Shown: piece after piece, positions 11,215 to 22,200 of the stretch
Layout of the letters: the number at the start of each line of letters is the position of its first letter
Position numbering within the stretch: the first letter of the stretch is position 1
Source: Burhinus oedicnemus
Lineage: Eukaryota > Chordata > Aves > Charadriiformes > Burhinidae
Direction of reading: 5' to 3'
Assembly: GCA_008921705.1 (NCBI GenBank)
Contig: VFFE01006834.1
Coordinates: 321,115-385,114, forward strand
Length of the DNA: 64,000 bases
The notes under the pieces: model-generated
The model's database searches: none
What the model was told of the DNA's origin: nothing
The model's input: the letters and a program-made list of their open reading frames with translations, nothing else
Program-made: the position numbers and the translations under genes

Positions 11215-11265
11215 TCAGATGCTCAAAGGTATTTAGGAGTGTAAGCCTAGCTTAGGTGTCCAAGT
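11215..11265. repeat. remnant of an old sauropsid-type interspersed repeat
   Basis: CTCAAAGGTATTTAGGAG followed by a region with paired CCTAG/CTTAGG strings resembles a widespread amniote repeat containing 'caaaggtatttaggcgcctaa' type sequence. The family name is not certain. It runs directly into a MIR-like remnant. Confidence 0.4.
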
Positions 11266-11294
11266 CCTTACAACGCAGAAGTCTCTGTGGAGAC

Positions 11295-11380
11295 TCTGTG
11301 AAGGTCACAGGATAAAGACTAGTAACAAGTCCGTGCTAGAAGCTGAACCCGGGGCACTTTAGTCATAAGTGCCTTAATTA
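11295..11380 (-). mobile_element. MIR/CORE-SINE-like remnant, antisense
   Basis: Read in reverse, the order matches the middle of a MIR SINE: AAGGTCACAGG, then a weak AGTAACAAG, then GAAGCTGAACCCGGG, then AGTGCCTTAATTA. Old divergence makes the edges approximate. MIR and relatives were active early in amniote history, so this is a fossil. Confidence 0.5.
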
Positions 11381-14335
11381 TACGGTATCCTTCACCTTTA
11401 GCTTCACTAATACGTAGCTGCTGCCTTTATTTTTGGAGCCCCTTGTTTTCTCAAGGTGTATATAGTGAATTTAAGCTTGCTGGCCTTAGGCTTGATTTTC
11501 TTTGTTACCCTTCAGAGATCTCCTAGACATTGTCCATAGATTTCAAGGGTCCAGCCCCTTGAAAATCACCATTACCACAAATGCTAGCTACCCTGCTTAG
11601 TTTCTCAGTGGTTCAGAGGGATGTGTGGGGCTTAATGTGTAAATGTGACAGAGGGTTTTCTTTCAAGTGAAAAGAAAAGAGAAAACATGAAAATATTTTT
11701 GTGACTGTTATTAGAGAGAGCTTGTCTTTACCTTCTATGTGGGATTTATCTGAAGGGGTTTCTTTAAGAAGACGCTCTTCAGGTGTTATCTTAGAGGAAT
11801 CATTTTCTTGATGAGAAAATGGCTTTTATTGATTTTTTTGTTAATATTTTGTGTTGTTGCTGAAGGTGACCTTCAAAGGGAGGATACCCTGAATGATCTG
11901 CACTGAGCAGCCAGGTCACTGAACAGCCGGTAACCAGTCCTGCTAACATACTCCTCTTATGTATGGCATCTTAAGGGCTTGGGGGAAAAATACACACACG
12001 GACATTATACCAGTTCTGTGTTGGAGTGGGACTGTGTCCGGCTGATGGTCAAAACTGGAGGAGGCCATGGGGTATTTCTAATTTATTCAGGGTTTGTCTA
12101 AATAGAGAAGCTGTGGCCGTACAAGCTAGGAAGTCACATTAAGACACCAGATTTCTCCTGCCCTGGCTCTTGGTTTGGACCCTTACCTCTTGCTGATTGC
12201 TTTTTTGCATCTTAGATTAGTGTGCTTTCTGATCAGCTCCACTGTTCAAGGATGCATTCTGCACGAAGTAGCCATGTGAGGAGGTGGTTCGCAGTCATCC
12301 TTGTCCCCGGGTGGACAAGCTCTTGGCTCATCAAACTCTCCGGAGGCTGTTTCTGAGTCCAATGCTCAGTACCTGTCACCTGCAAAATGACGGATGCTTG
12401 TGTGGCCTTTGTGGCATCACTCCACCAAATGCCTGTGGTGTTTGCTTGCCCGGCTCAGGGCTGTGGTTCAGATTTTGAGAGCCTTCATGTCCACCAGAGA
12501 TGATGTGGCTACATGGAAGGTCAGGACGGTTTTCCCAAAGTGATGATGGTGACGATTGGACCTGCTGCTGTTGGCTAACTCAGGACTAGTGCAGAGGATA
12601 AGGTCCTTTGTGCTGAGCTTCCAGGTGCATCTCGAAGCTCCCCGGAGAGCGGATGAGGCAAATGCAACCGTGGAGGATGAGACAGTTCACCCCAGTTTCA
12701 GGGTGTTTGTTTTTCATCTTTCTGCTGGTTTGAAAAGGCGCCTTTAATATCACTCCAGTGATCTATAGGCTATATGGTTTACTGGATTGGGGACTAGAAA
12801 ACACTTTAGCTTAAAAAATTTAACTCCTCCAAGGTATAACCAGGTAAGGAATGAGAGGATTGTTAAACCCTTGTTTTCTTTGTGGCAAAGACAAGTTAAT
12901 GAAAGTCTGGAGCATGCAATTGAGCTAACAAAGTTTTAAAAAGCTGACAGAAAGCAGGTAGCTGGTAGCAGAACGACGTGTCTGACAGTTGAGTAGCGAA
13001 CAGAGGATACGGTGACAGAGGCACGGAGCGAAGTCTGCGAAGGTACGGGCAAAGGGAGTCTGGCAGCAAAAAATAGGCTAGTGAGAACAAAGCGCTGCCT
13101 GTCTTGGAAATGATTGCTCGTCCTTTTTGATCATGGTGAGGAGGGATGAGCAGCGTTTAGACGGAGAGGGGCAAGCGAGGGGGGTGACAGTCTGCAGCGT
13201 GGGCATGCGGGGACGTCGCTGGGGCATGCCGGGCACTGCATGGCCCCTTCACCCCGGGCACGCCAGCCTCTGCCCGGCCATGCTCAGCAACAGCCTTTTG
13301 GGGGAAAGGGGACATTTCTCCTTGAAATCAGGGCAGAAACCCTTTAGGTATCTAACTGCTTTTAAGGGAGCAGTTCAGTCCTGTTTGCGTGGCTGGTAGA
13401 CAGGGCTTAGCCATGCCTGTGAGATCCCAAGTGATAATTTTAAGGGCTGAAATACGATGTGTGTAATCTGCTCGGCCTCTGCCCTTGCTTTGGTTTCCTT
13501 CCAGCCCTGTGGGTGGCCAGGAAGAGATGGAAGCTCTCCAGTGACACTCTGCTGTAAGTTTTGACCTCGGAAAGGACAGAAGAGGAATTGTGATGGGCCC
13601 CGTTTACTGTCTGGTGGGGTCTGAGGGGGAGGATTTTGTGAGATGTCGGTAAGAGACTTCTTAGAGACAACAGTGCCTGTGGCTCTGGCACGGACCGGGC
13701 AGCTGAGAAGCCCTGTCCAACTTGTTCATCTTCCTTGTGCGAGTGCCCTATCACTTCCCACTAACGCCCCCAAATTATTCACTGGGAACACGCGGCTCCG
13801 ACAGGGACACGTGCTACTCGGCAAAGCCAGGCTTACAAGAGAGATACTTAATCTAATAAGGAAAAGGCAGCAATACCCGGTGATAAGATAGCCCTGCCTG
13901 TCCGTCTTCCCATTTGAGGGGCAGAAGCTGGAAACAGGAAGACATTTTTACCAGTGGTTTCATGTCAAGCCTTTTCAGCCAGCAGCTTGCTGTAGAGCTT
14001 TATTAGCATTGACTTGTAATTTTTTTTTTTTTTTCATTTTTTTCATTTTTAGACTGTTTGTGCTGGCTGGCCCTGGCCGCACAATGTTGGATTAGACGGT
14101 ACGCTGCTCTGTTTGTGTAGCAGCCCTGCTATCAGTATGTGCAATTTGTATCCTTGCTCTAACAACTGCATCAAAGCCTTTTAATCAGCTTGGTTTCACT
14201 GAAGTGTACAAATTCTCCTCATTACATCTACTAGCTCTCGAGTTTACAGGCACGAACTTCTTGGATAGACTAATGTTCCTTGGCCACCCTAGCGTGCAAA
14301 TTCAAAATTTAATATCTTGCTACAGGTCTGTTCAT
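11381..14335. other. unique non-coding DNA
   Basis: A GC-rich section lies at about 13130-13300 and a T15 run at 14020-14034. No exon or repeat family is recognised. The region 11640-11880 is AT-rich and of ordinary complexity. Confidence 0.55.
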
Positions 14336-14339
14336 TTTT

Positions 14340-14347
14340 ATGCAAAT
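14340..14347 (+). promoter_or_regulatory. octamer motif ATGCAAAT
   Basis: A perfect POU-factor octamer within AT-rich, high-complexity DNA (14160-14400). A single 8-mer is weak evidence, but related octamers occur at 22162-22169 and 37648-37655 in similar blocks. Confidence 0.3.
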
Positions 14348-14399
14348 TCCAATGTAAGATTATATTTTGTAGTTGTAAATTAGAAATTAAAGTAAGTTA

Positions 14400-15351
14400 C
14401 GTGGGGGGGGATATGTGGAAAATGGCAATCTTGGATTTATATATTTTTTTTAAATGAGTTAACCCTAGTCATTTGAGTAATACAGAGATGCACATCCTCT
14501 AAAAAAGACGTGAATAGCAAACAGGGTTTAAACTGGCCTTTAGCTCCATAGCTGTTAATGAAGAAGTGATCGCTACAACTGTCTCTCAGTCTCCTGACTT
14601 CTCTGAATGCATTTGGAGGCACACAATAGGTTAATTGTTCTGGTGTAAGATGAAAAATATAAATAAAATCCAGACTTTGCTCACTTTTGTTTGTCTGTAG
14701 CTGCTTTGGCTGGGTGGCCAGCGGAGAGGCTGTGGGATGTGCCTGGAGACCTGCTGCCTGGAGGAGGGAGGTGGGCGAGCGGCGACGCAGCGGGGCTCAG
14801 CTGTAATTCGTGGCTGGAATCGGTGGTTCCTGGGGGCAAAGCAGCTCCTGACACAGCTCTCTACCCCGTATTTCTATTAGGCAAATCTCTAACCTGTGGG
14901 ACCTACCACGACAGCCAGATCCAGTTGTTGTTCCGACTGTCCGGACCTTTATGTGGCAACTTCACTTGGCCTATTCCAGCCACGCGTGGCTGCCACCGGC
15001 CGTGTGCAGCCTTGCTGCCTGGCCAGCAGCTCCTCCGGTGCCATGTCGACAAATGCACAAAAATAAAGAACAGCCCAGGGAAGGAAAATGCAGGAGCTGA
15101 GTGAAATTGTTTTGCTTCTAGGGTGCCATTCACTTTTGTCCTAGAAGCAGCCAGAGCATTACCAGAAGACGAATTCACTGAATCCCTATACTCGCATGAC
15201 ACAGGCTGCATTGAAGGATTTGTCTCCGAGACAAAATTTGCCATGAGATAGATGAGAGCAGAAGAGGAGGACTCTATAATAAAGAATCCTTTTGTGTATG
15301 ACCACAGAGTTTCTGAACACTGTCAATATTTAGATTTGCTTTTTAGAAATC
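14400..15351. other. unique non-coding DNA
   Basis: A GC-rich segment at about 14700-15050 carries a 137-codon plus-strand open frame with no recognisable domain. Its composition suggests a chance frame in GC-rich DNA. Confidence 0.5.
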
Positions 15352-15602
15352 AGTACCGCTTTCAAAGCACCTAAGGGAGCAACGGGCTTTAGTGGTACAA
15401 TGTCTACACCCAGCATATTTAAAAAAACTAAAATCAGAAGTAGTTCACAATCATGCTAATTGCATATGGGTAACATTTTTTAAAGCGATTGGGATTCTGT
15501 CTCACTCATTGACTTCCAGTGGTGCCAAAGCCGTTGTGCTTCAAAGCTGCTTTTGAAAATGGAGTTCCAAGGGTTGAGCCCTGTATGTGCTTTTGAAATT
15601 AT
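15352..15602. repeat. possible old sauropsid interspersed repeat
   Basis: TTTCAAAGCACCTAAGGG at about 15360, then CATTGACTTCCAGTGG at 15508 and GCTTTTGAAAATGG at 15568, are in the order seen in diverged amniote repeats with paired 'caaagcacctaa' and 'cttttgaaaat' ends. The middle does not align by eye. Element boundaries and family are uncertain. Confidence 0.33.
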
Positions 15603-16140
15603 CCTTCAACTCTGAAACACTTGTATTTTTCTAGATTGCCTGTTGACAGCATATCTATTCCCTTCCCATAAGGCAGGAAATAACGTGATGGAGCCCTTGG
15701 AGCTTGGGTGTGGGACCGAGCCCGGTCCCAGAGCGCTCAGGCATGGCCTCGGCTCGCTCCCCCTGGCCGTGGCAGGGCCAGGCGGCCGCACGCTTCCAGA
15801 AATGCCTTCGGATCGCTAGGTGGGAAGTGCTGAAGAAAAAGGCTGGTATTACGAGCTGTTCATTTTGTTTCTTTGCAAATCTGCAATGGCTGACATCTGT
15901 TTGCTTTTCTTTGTGGTTTTGGAAAAGAAGAGAGGATTTGGATCCAAAATAGCTATAAGATGGCTTGACATGGAGTAGCATGAATAGGCTTGTTTTGTCT
16001 CCTCCTGTTATGAATCACTTTCCATATTAATTTCAGGCTTTGAGTCGATGTGTATTTGGCCTTGCAGAGCTGCACACCATTTTGAGTCGTCCTATTGTTT
16101 GAAAAAGAAATACTCCGCGTTTATTTGCTTCGAATCAGAA
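15603..16140. other. unique non-coding DNA
   Basis: I see no gene or recognised repeat. The stretch is moderately GC-rich near 15700-15800. Confidence 0.55.
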
Positions 16141-16440
16141 ACCAGGGTCCCGTGTGGAGGCTGGGAGAGACGGGTCAGCGGAGAGCTCGAGCTGCCGGGG
16201 CGAAGTCGAGCCGGTTCAAAGGCTCTTCCCGAGCTAGGGAATTGCAGGCGCTCTCCCAGCCCTCCAGTCAAAAGTTGAGAAGGGCTAATTATCCCTATTG
16301 TGCAGTTTCTTCATCCACCACCTCAAGTTTTGCGTTCTGTCATGCCTCTGCAATCAGCCCGTGGAGTCGCCCGCTCTCCGCATGGTGAGGGAGTTTTTCC
16401 GTGCTGCGGAGGGGCAGCGGTGGGGACAGGCCATAGCCCC
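16141..16440. promoter_or_regulatory. CpG-rich patch
   Basis: About 19 CpG dinucleotides fall in 300 bases, most in 16141-16260 and 16330-16440. By eye, 16141-16260 is about two-thirds G+C with ten CpG against about thirteen expected. No first exon or core promoter is recognised. Confidence 0.3.
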
Positions 16441-18983
16441 GGCCTTAAATACACATTCGAATTCTGCCAAGGTCTCCTGCCCACTGCAGTTGCTTGCAGA
16501 ACCAACAATTAGAGCTTTTTTTTCCCCCCCTTTTTGGATAAAATATCAGTCAACTTGCAGTAAAGGTCCTTCCCTGCTCTTTTGCCAGATGTCATGGATT
16601 ACTGCCTCTGAACGGCTTTCCCATGAAAAGCATAAATAAATATAACTCTTCAAGCTCCTGGCGGGAAGTCAAGACACCCCCCTCCCTTTTTCTCAGACAG
16701 ATTAATGTCTTGTCTTTAATGGCGTATTTTGGTCAAACATCAAACCCACCCGCCCTTCGGCGTGTGCCGTTGTAGGGCCCGAGGAGGACAGCCGTGGGGT
16801 GGGCAGCTGAGCGCCTGCGCACGGGAAGCGGCAGCGACGAGGTTATCGTCTCACCTGTGCTTCTGCCTTCTGCCTTGCTCTCGGGATGAAATGGAAGCGG
16901 GAGAGAGTCGTGTTTGTGTAAAGGCTGTATTATATTGTATTGCTTGACAAGCGATACACAGGATTGGTTTCTGTCGGGGGGGGTCGCAGAGTGCTGCGTG
17001 CTTGGAGGTAGGGGGCTGAAGGTGTAACGTAGCAAACGGAGAAATTAAAAACTTGTGGATTTTTTCAGTGCACGTGTTAAAGCTACTCCTTATTCTGTAT
17101 TTCTGCATGGGTTTGACCGCACCGAGACTGCACTGTGCAGCGGGGGGTTTCTCTCCGTTGGCTGATGGATAACTGGATGTAATACACGGTATCACCTCAT
17201 TGACTTTTACAGTATTTCTAGCCCTGTAGTGTAAAACTCAGGAGTTAGACCCCCACGTAAAGCTGTGGTACCGCTTTAAAAAATCATCAAAACGGGAAGG
17301 AAGGAGAGGGCTTTAAATCTGTCCTGTCACTGGGTCATATTTTCAAGTCCTTCGCTGATATTTAGAAATTCTTCTTATTGGAAGCTGAGAGTCCCAAACC
17401 ATGCGATTCCTGGAAGGGTAGCTTGAAAAAGAGTAGCCAGAGTAAAGAAAAAAGCAGTTGTGGAAACCTTTGCAATAAAATCCCAGGCATTACCAGCAGC
17501 GCACTAAATGAATACGCTGATTAAAGCTGGGAGGAGCCGTTTCCATTTCCTTACATTTTTCCCTGTGCTCTCCTCCGAGCACAGGCTCCTGCAGCCTGAT
17601 GGAGTTTGCTGTCATTGTCGCACCTTCACGTAGGGAATATCGGACTGCGTTTGCAGGGCGGGCTGCAACCTGGGAGCTTTGCTGGGTGACACCAAACACC
17701 CGTCGAGAGACCAATAAATTAGAGAACTGGGACACGTCTAGAAACAAGAAAGGGATATATCGGTTTGGTGTGTGCCAGCGCTCATCCACACGATATCTGT
17801 GGCCACTGTTGTGTTCTGAGCTGCCGTCCTTGCGGTGCTGCTGTGCTGGCGCTGCTCCCTTCCCAATTCTTTTGTGATTTGTGAATGATTAAGATGGAGT
17901 CAGACAGAAAGCAGAGTTGGCACAGCCAGGCTGTTACCCTATTAGAAGGTCCAGATGTACTGAATCAGGGTTCCTCGCGGCTTCTGATGAGGAAGAAACA
18001 AAACAGGGCTCTAGTTAGGTTTAAAGGATTTGGTAAGCGCACATGTGTCATGGGTCTAACTGCCTTTGATGGGTACCAGATGGCAAGCAGAAAGGGGAGG
18101 ATGGAACCGAGGGGAGGGCACTGCAAGGAGGCAGGGGGAGGCAGGGGATGGAGAGGTCCTTTGTGAGCCTCTGTAGGGAAATGTCACGTGTGAAAGGTGC
18201 TAGTATACATGGGTATATAGATGCTTATATATAGAGATATGTATGTAGAAAAGCATTTTCCTATCAATTGGGTCATTCAGATACAAGCCTGTTGCTTACC
18301 GTGCACCTCTCTTCTTTGAAATGATTAATCGTGTTGTGAATGTATCTAGCAGCTCTACATGGCTTTGCAGCCTGTCTTCATTTCCAGAGGAGGGTGAGAC
18401 TCGGCAGTTTCAGCCCGCAGAGCTGCGAGGTTTGGCCGGGTTGCTGGCCTGGCCTGGGTAACGTATCTCCCCGTCTTCACTTGAGTTCTACCCAATGTGG
18501 AATCTCAGCCTCGGAAGAGAATAAGGTGTCGTGTAGACCCAGATAGCAGGATGCTGTAGTGCTAGCTGCCAGGGGCTGGCTTTGGAATAAACAAACATTG
18601 GGTCAGTTTGTAGTATTTCAAAATGTAATTGGTTTCTAATTCACTGAATCCTTGGGCTGATGAGATTTTCTCTTAAAAAAAAAAATTACATTTGTATATA
18701 ATGAGTTGGGAAAGAGAAGACAGCCCAGTGATTTATTTGCGCACAGTGATTTTAAACACACTGATTTTTCTCAGTCACTCAGTCCTTAAAAAAGCCAAAC
18801 AAACTGGTAGCAGGTGAAAGGATTATGTATGGGAAAAGTGCTGGAAGAGGAGATCTTTGTTGACATGTCACCATTTTCCAATTTGCAACCTGTAGGATGC
18901 TGCTGCATCTGTAACTGGGAACTTCTGCCGCTTGGATAATGTGGAAAATAGTGAGATATTAGGATTAAAAATACAGGCTAAAT
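16441..18983. other. unique non-coding DNA
   Basis: A G8 run occurs at 16976-16983, a TA-rich stretch at about 18200-18250 and an A run at about 18676-18685. No coding or RNA gene is recognised. Confidence 0.55.
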
Positions 18984-19060
18984 GCCTCATTAGTGTAAAC
19001 CAGCACAGCGGTTTGGCTTCCAGGGAAACTTACAGCTTTATACCACCTTCAGGTCTGACA
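18984..19060. repeat. old palindromic amniote repeat remnant
   Basis: CTCATTAGTGTAAACCAGC on the left and CTTTATACCACCTTCAGG on the right flank a degraded centre. This matches, in order and spacing, a well-known palindromic amniote repeat whose arms read 'ctggtgtaaatcagc' and 'gctgatttacaccagc'. The strand cannot be assigned because the element is nearly self-complementary. Confidence 0.5.
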
Positions 19061-19920
19061 CGGTGTGTTTTCCACTATTGTGCTATAATTCAGTACAGCT
19101 TGTACAATAATGTAGACTAACTGTTGGCAGGGAAACGGAGTAGATAAATTTTTTATGAGCGAATTCGGTCTCCCTGGGCTGTGCTCAGCCCCTTGGGGAG
19201 CTTTGCAGGAGCCAGGGGTGGCTCTGGCCGTGCTCTGGTGTCTGCCAAGGAGGAAGCGGCAGGAGCATCACGGCTGGTACATACGACTGGGTCTTTGAAG
19301 GTCTCCATCTACCGTGGGAGCGATTGCTTAACCTGGAGTTGTCCTATATATATGGCACAAGCACATCCCATGTGTACCTCTTACAGCGACAAACTGGTGC
19401 TATCAAAGTCCAGAGCATTTTCCTTTTTCTGTTGTTCACAGTGTCAGGGACAACGCCAGATGCAGACCTGGATTAAAAACAAAAAACCCCCCATTTTTTA
19501 TAAATGAAAATGTTGAGAAAAATGTATCATTGGCAACATAATTTCCATGGAGAAATATTTTGGAAATAAAAATGTGTAGATCTAGAAAATGTCAGAATTT
19601 AACCGGGGGATTTTGAAGGGCACTGTTACGTGTGCGCCTGTTTCTCTGATAGGGGTGGGGGTTTTTTTGCATTTCATAGTACATTGAGTTATCATATTAT
19701 TGAGCTAGCATAATATGGTGTGGTTTTATATTTAGCTAATGCATTTATTTACATTTATAACATATGTGTATTTAGATACACATGATTATTTTTGAACCAT
19801 TAAGGGCAGCTGCTATTTAGTGTAGTCTGAAATCCCTGCTTTCCTACGTCAAAGTGTTTCATTACCAAATTATAAAATTTGATATTTTTGATATGTCTGA
19901 AGTTGAGCTGAAGCATGATT
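19061..19920. other. AT-rich unique non-coding DNA
   Basis: 19680-19900 is strongly AT-rich with many TA steps. No exon or classifiable repeat is seen before the CR1 element. Confidence 0.55.
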
Positions 19921-20298
19921 TGAATCACTGAGCAGTGGAGGTTGGAAGGGGCTGCTGGAGGTCCTTTGGTCCAGCTCCCTCCTCAAAGAAGACCAACCTC
20001 AATGTTAGGTCAGGTTGCTCAGGGTGGTGCCCGGCGGGGGTTGGAACACCTCCAAGGGTTCAATGCCGCGGCTTCCCAGTGTTGGATCATTGTTGTGGTG
20101 AAAATTGTTTTCTGATGTTGCGCTGTCTCATGCTGCAACCTGCTTGGCCTTGCGGTCTGCTCCTCTAGAGCCTGGCTCCATCTGCTCTACAGCCTCCCTG
20201 TAGGAGGTTGAGGACAGCGAGAAGGTCTCCCTTCAACCTCCTCTTGAACAAACACATCTCCCTCAGGCTCTCCTCACCCATGATGTTCCCCAGCTCCA
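19921..20298 (-). mobile_element. CR1 LINE 3' fragment, diverged
   Basis: On the minus strand this carries the CR1 3' end in order: GAGGAGAGCCTGAGGGAG, a GAGACC-like block, TGCAACATGAGACAG-like sequence, AACACTGGGAAGC, CCTTGGAGGTGTTCCAA, TGAGCAACCTGACC, GGAGCTGGACC and CCTCCAGCAGCCCCTTCCAACC, ending in a single TGATTC. CR1 is the dominant avian non-LTR retrotransposon, and its copies are usually 5'-truncated, as here, with no reverse transcriptase left. Substitutions and small gaps relative to the usual CR1 sequence make it older than the copy at 32726. Part of an open frame at 20165-20455 is a shadow of this element. Confidence 0.85.
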
Positions 20299-22140
20299 AG
20301 GGTTGCAGCTGAATGCTGGAATATCCATCTAACATTGATTCATCTAAATTGGGTGCCGGTAATAACGAAGATGCGTTGGCCCAGGCTTCAGCCTGGGTGG
20401 CTGCTCCGGTAGATGCTAACGTGTGCCCTCGCTGGGCTTTCAGCTGCACTACCACAGCCTCTGCTACCTTCTGCTGCCAGAGCTGATGGATTAAAGCTGC
20501 TTCAGATATGTTAATTCACGTTGTCGTCATGTTTCCAGAGCGTAATACAGACATGGCCTTTGTGCCAGCGTGGGGGACGCCTTCCCCGCAACGCGAATCA
20601 CAGATATTTTCATCTAGACAAAAAGATAGAATGTTTCAATTAGTAATAAACAACAGCTGTCGTGGAGGAATTAAAAAATAAGAGAGTTGCTCAACTCGTA
20701 TGTTGCGGTGCATCGTGCAGACATTATTTGGAGGAAAAAGAACCCATTCCTAACAAAATTCCTAGAATTTTCATTTTATGACGCTTACTTAAACGGAAAC
20801 CAAACCCTTGCACTGGGGAAGGGCAGTAAGACACGTAACTAGCAGCAGCTATTCGCACTCTGCAACCAGCACCCTCATGCGCTTTGTAGCATCTCTCAAG
20901 TGCGGATTTGCACTCCTTTACCCCCGGAACTGTGTTCAGCTCGGCGGCGGCCCCCAGCCCACCCCTGTTCTGGGTCTGTGCACACCCAAGGGCCAGCCTG
21001 GTTGTCACCGGTGGCCTCGTATTTGGCATAACCCTGCCCTGGTGCTGTGCGCGGGGGCTGGCGAGGTGCCATGATTTCACTCCGGAGCGTGCTGCGGAGC
21101 ATGCAAAGAGGGGAAGAAACCCCCCTTCTGCAGGCTAGCTGCGGTGTAGCTACGCGTTCCCTTGGATGGATGGCTTACGTGCCGTCTTCCTGTCTTTGTG
21201 CCAGCAGATGCAAGGATGTAAGCAGATCTCACATGGGCAGCTGAAACCAGGAAACAAAGGAGGCTGGTGTGCCTGAGCCTTGGGAATACTTGGCTCATCC
21301 TGCCATCAGCAGGCTAAATATTTGTAATTTCTGTCATAAAAAATTCACCAGCTGCAGAAGTCAATAGAGGGGAAGTAGTAAACATGACATGACATTGCTT
21401 TTGTAGCATTGCTCAGAACAAGAAATCTCTTCTTTCAAACAAAAGGCAGACGTTGCTGCCTGGATGGACTTGAATACTTTTAGGATCTTGTCAGAAAAAT
21501 GTCTGCCCCAATTCAGTCATTTGGAAGAGGATCCCAAGTCTCTTTAGAGTAATGAGGCTTGAACGTAATCTGGAGCAGAGTGATTTAAAGTGCAAGGGAT
21601 GTTTCTTTACCCTGCCTGTTTATAGGGCAATGCATTTTTAATATTGAATGATCCAAAAGTCAGTTCAGGAAGGATATACAATCAAAGGAAGGAAATAGGT
21701 CATAATTTCTCACAAGGGACTGCATGAAACCTTCAGTCATCTTAAACTCCCCATCCAGTCCATTTCCCTGAATGTTAGATGGTGCCAAAAAGGGGGCTTC
21801 TTTTTTTTTTTTCCCTCCTGTTGATTTGGCATGGCAGCAGCAGCATATGCTGAACATCTCGGCTGGGGTCTTCGGGGCCAGAAAGGTAAAACTCTGCCCC
21901 ACGGTGAAAACAGATGGGCTGGTTTATCTTTGCTTGTGGGAATAAGACACATGCCGTTACTGTAGAGGAGGAGCAATAGCCGCCCCCTGTGTTACTGGAA
22001 ACTTCCCTGGCTCCGTCGGCTGAGGTCCCAAAGCCCTTATAGCTTCAATGAGAAATGAAATTATCTCTCTTATTTATATCCAGTAATAATTGCTTCTTCT
22101 AATTGCCCTAGTTTGTGGGTTTCCTCCCAGCAGGTTAGGC
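20299..22140. other. unique non-coding DNA
   Basis: Includes an 8-bp inverted repeat with a 2-base spacer, CCCAGGCT/AGCCTGGG, at 20380-20397, and a GC-rich patch near 20930-21130. No gene is recognised. Confidence 0.55.
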
Positions 22141-22200
22141 TGAAATTTCAATTTCAGTTTGATTTGCATAATCACTTGAGCCTCTTTCCCTTGCTCCCTT
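22141..22200. promoter_or_regulatory. octamer-containing AT-rich block
   Basis: TGATTTGCATAATCA at about 22160-22174 contains the octamer ATTTGCAT (22162-22169) and is itself nearly palindromic. Upstream, 22045-22110 holds AATAATTG and CTAATTG strings. The block resembles a POU/homeodomain enhancer core but has no independent support. Confidence 0.3.

Noticed and set aside
14691..15104. 137-codon plus-strand open frame
   Set aside because: GC-rich chance frame with no domain and no Kozak or splice support.
20165..20455. 96-codon minus-strand open frame
   Set aside because: Its C-terminal half is translated CR1 3' sequence, not part of the CR1 reverse transcriptase.
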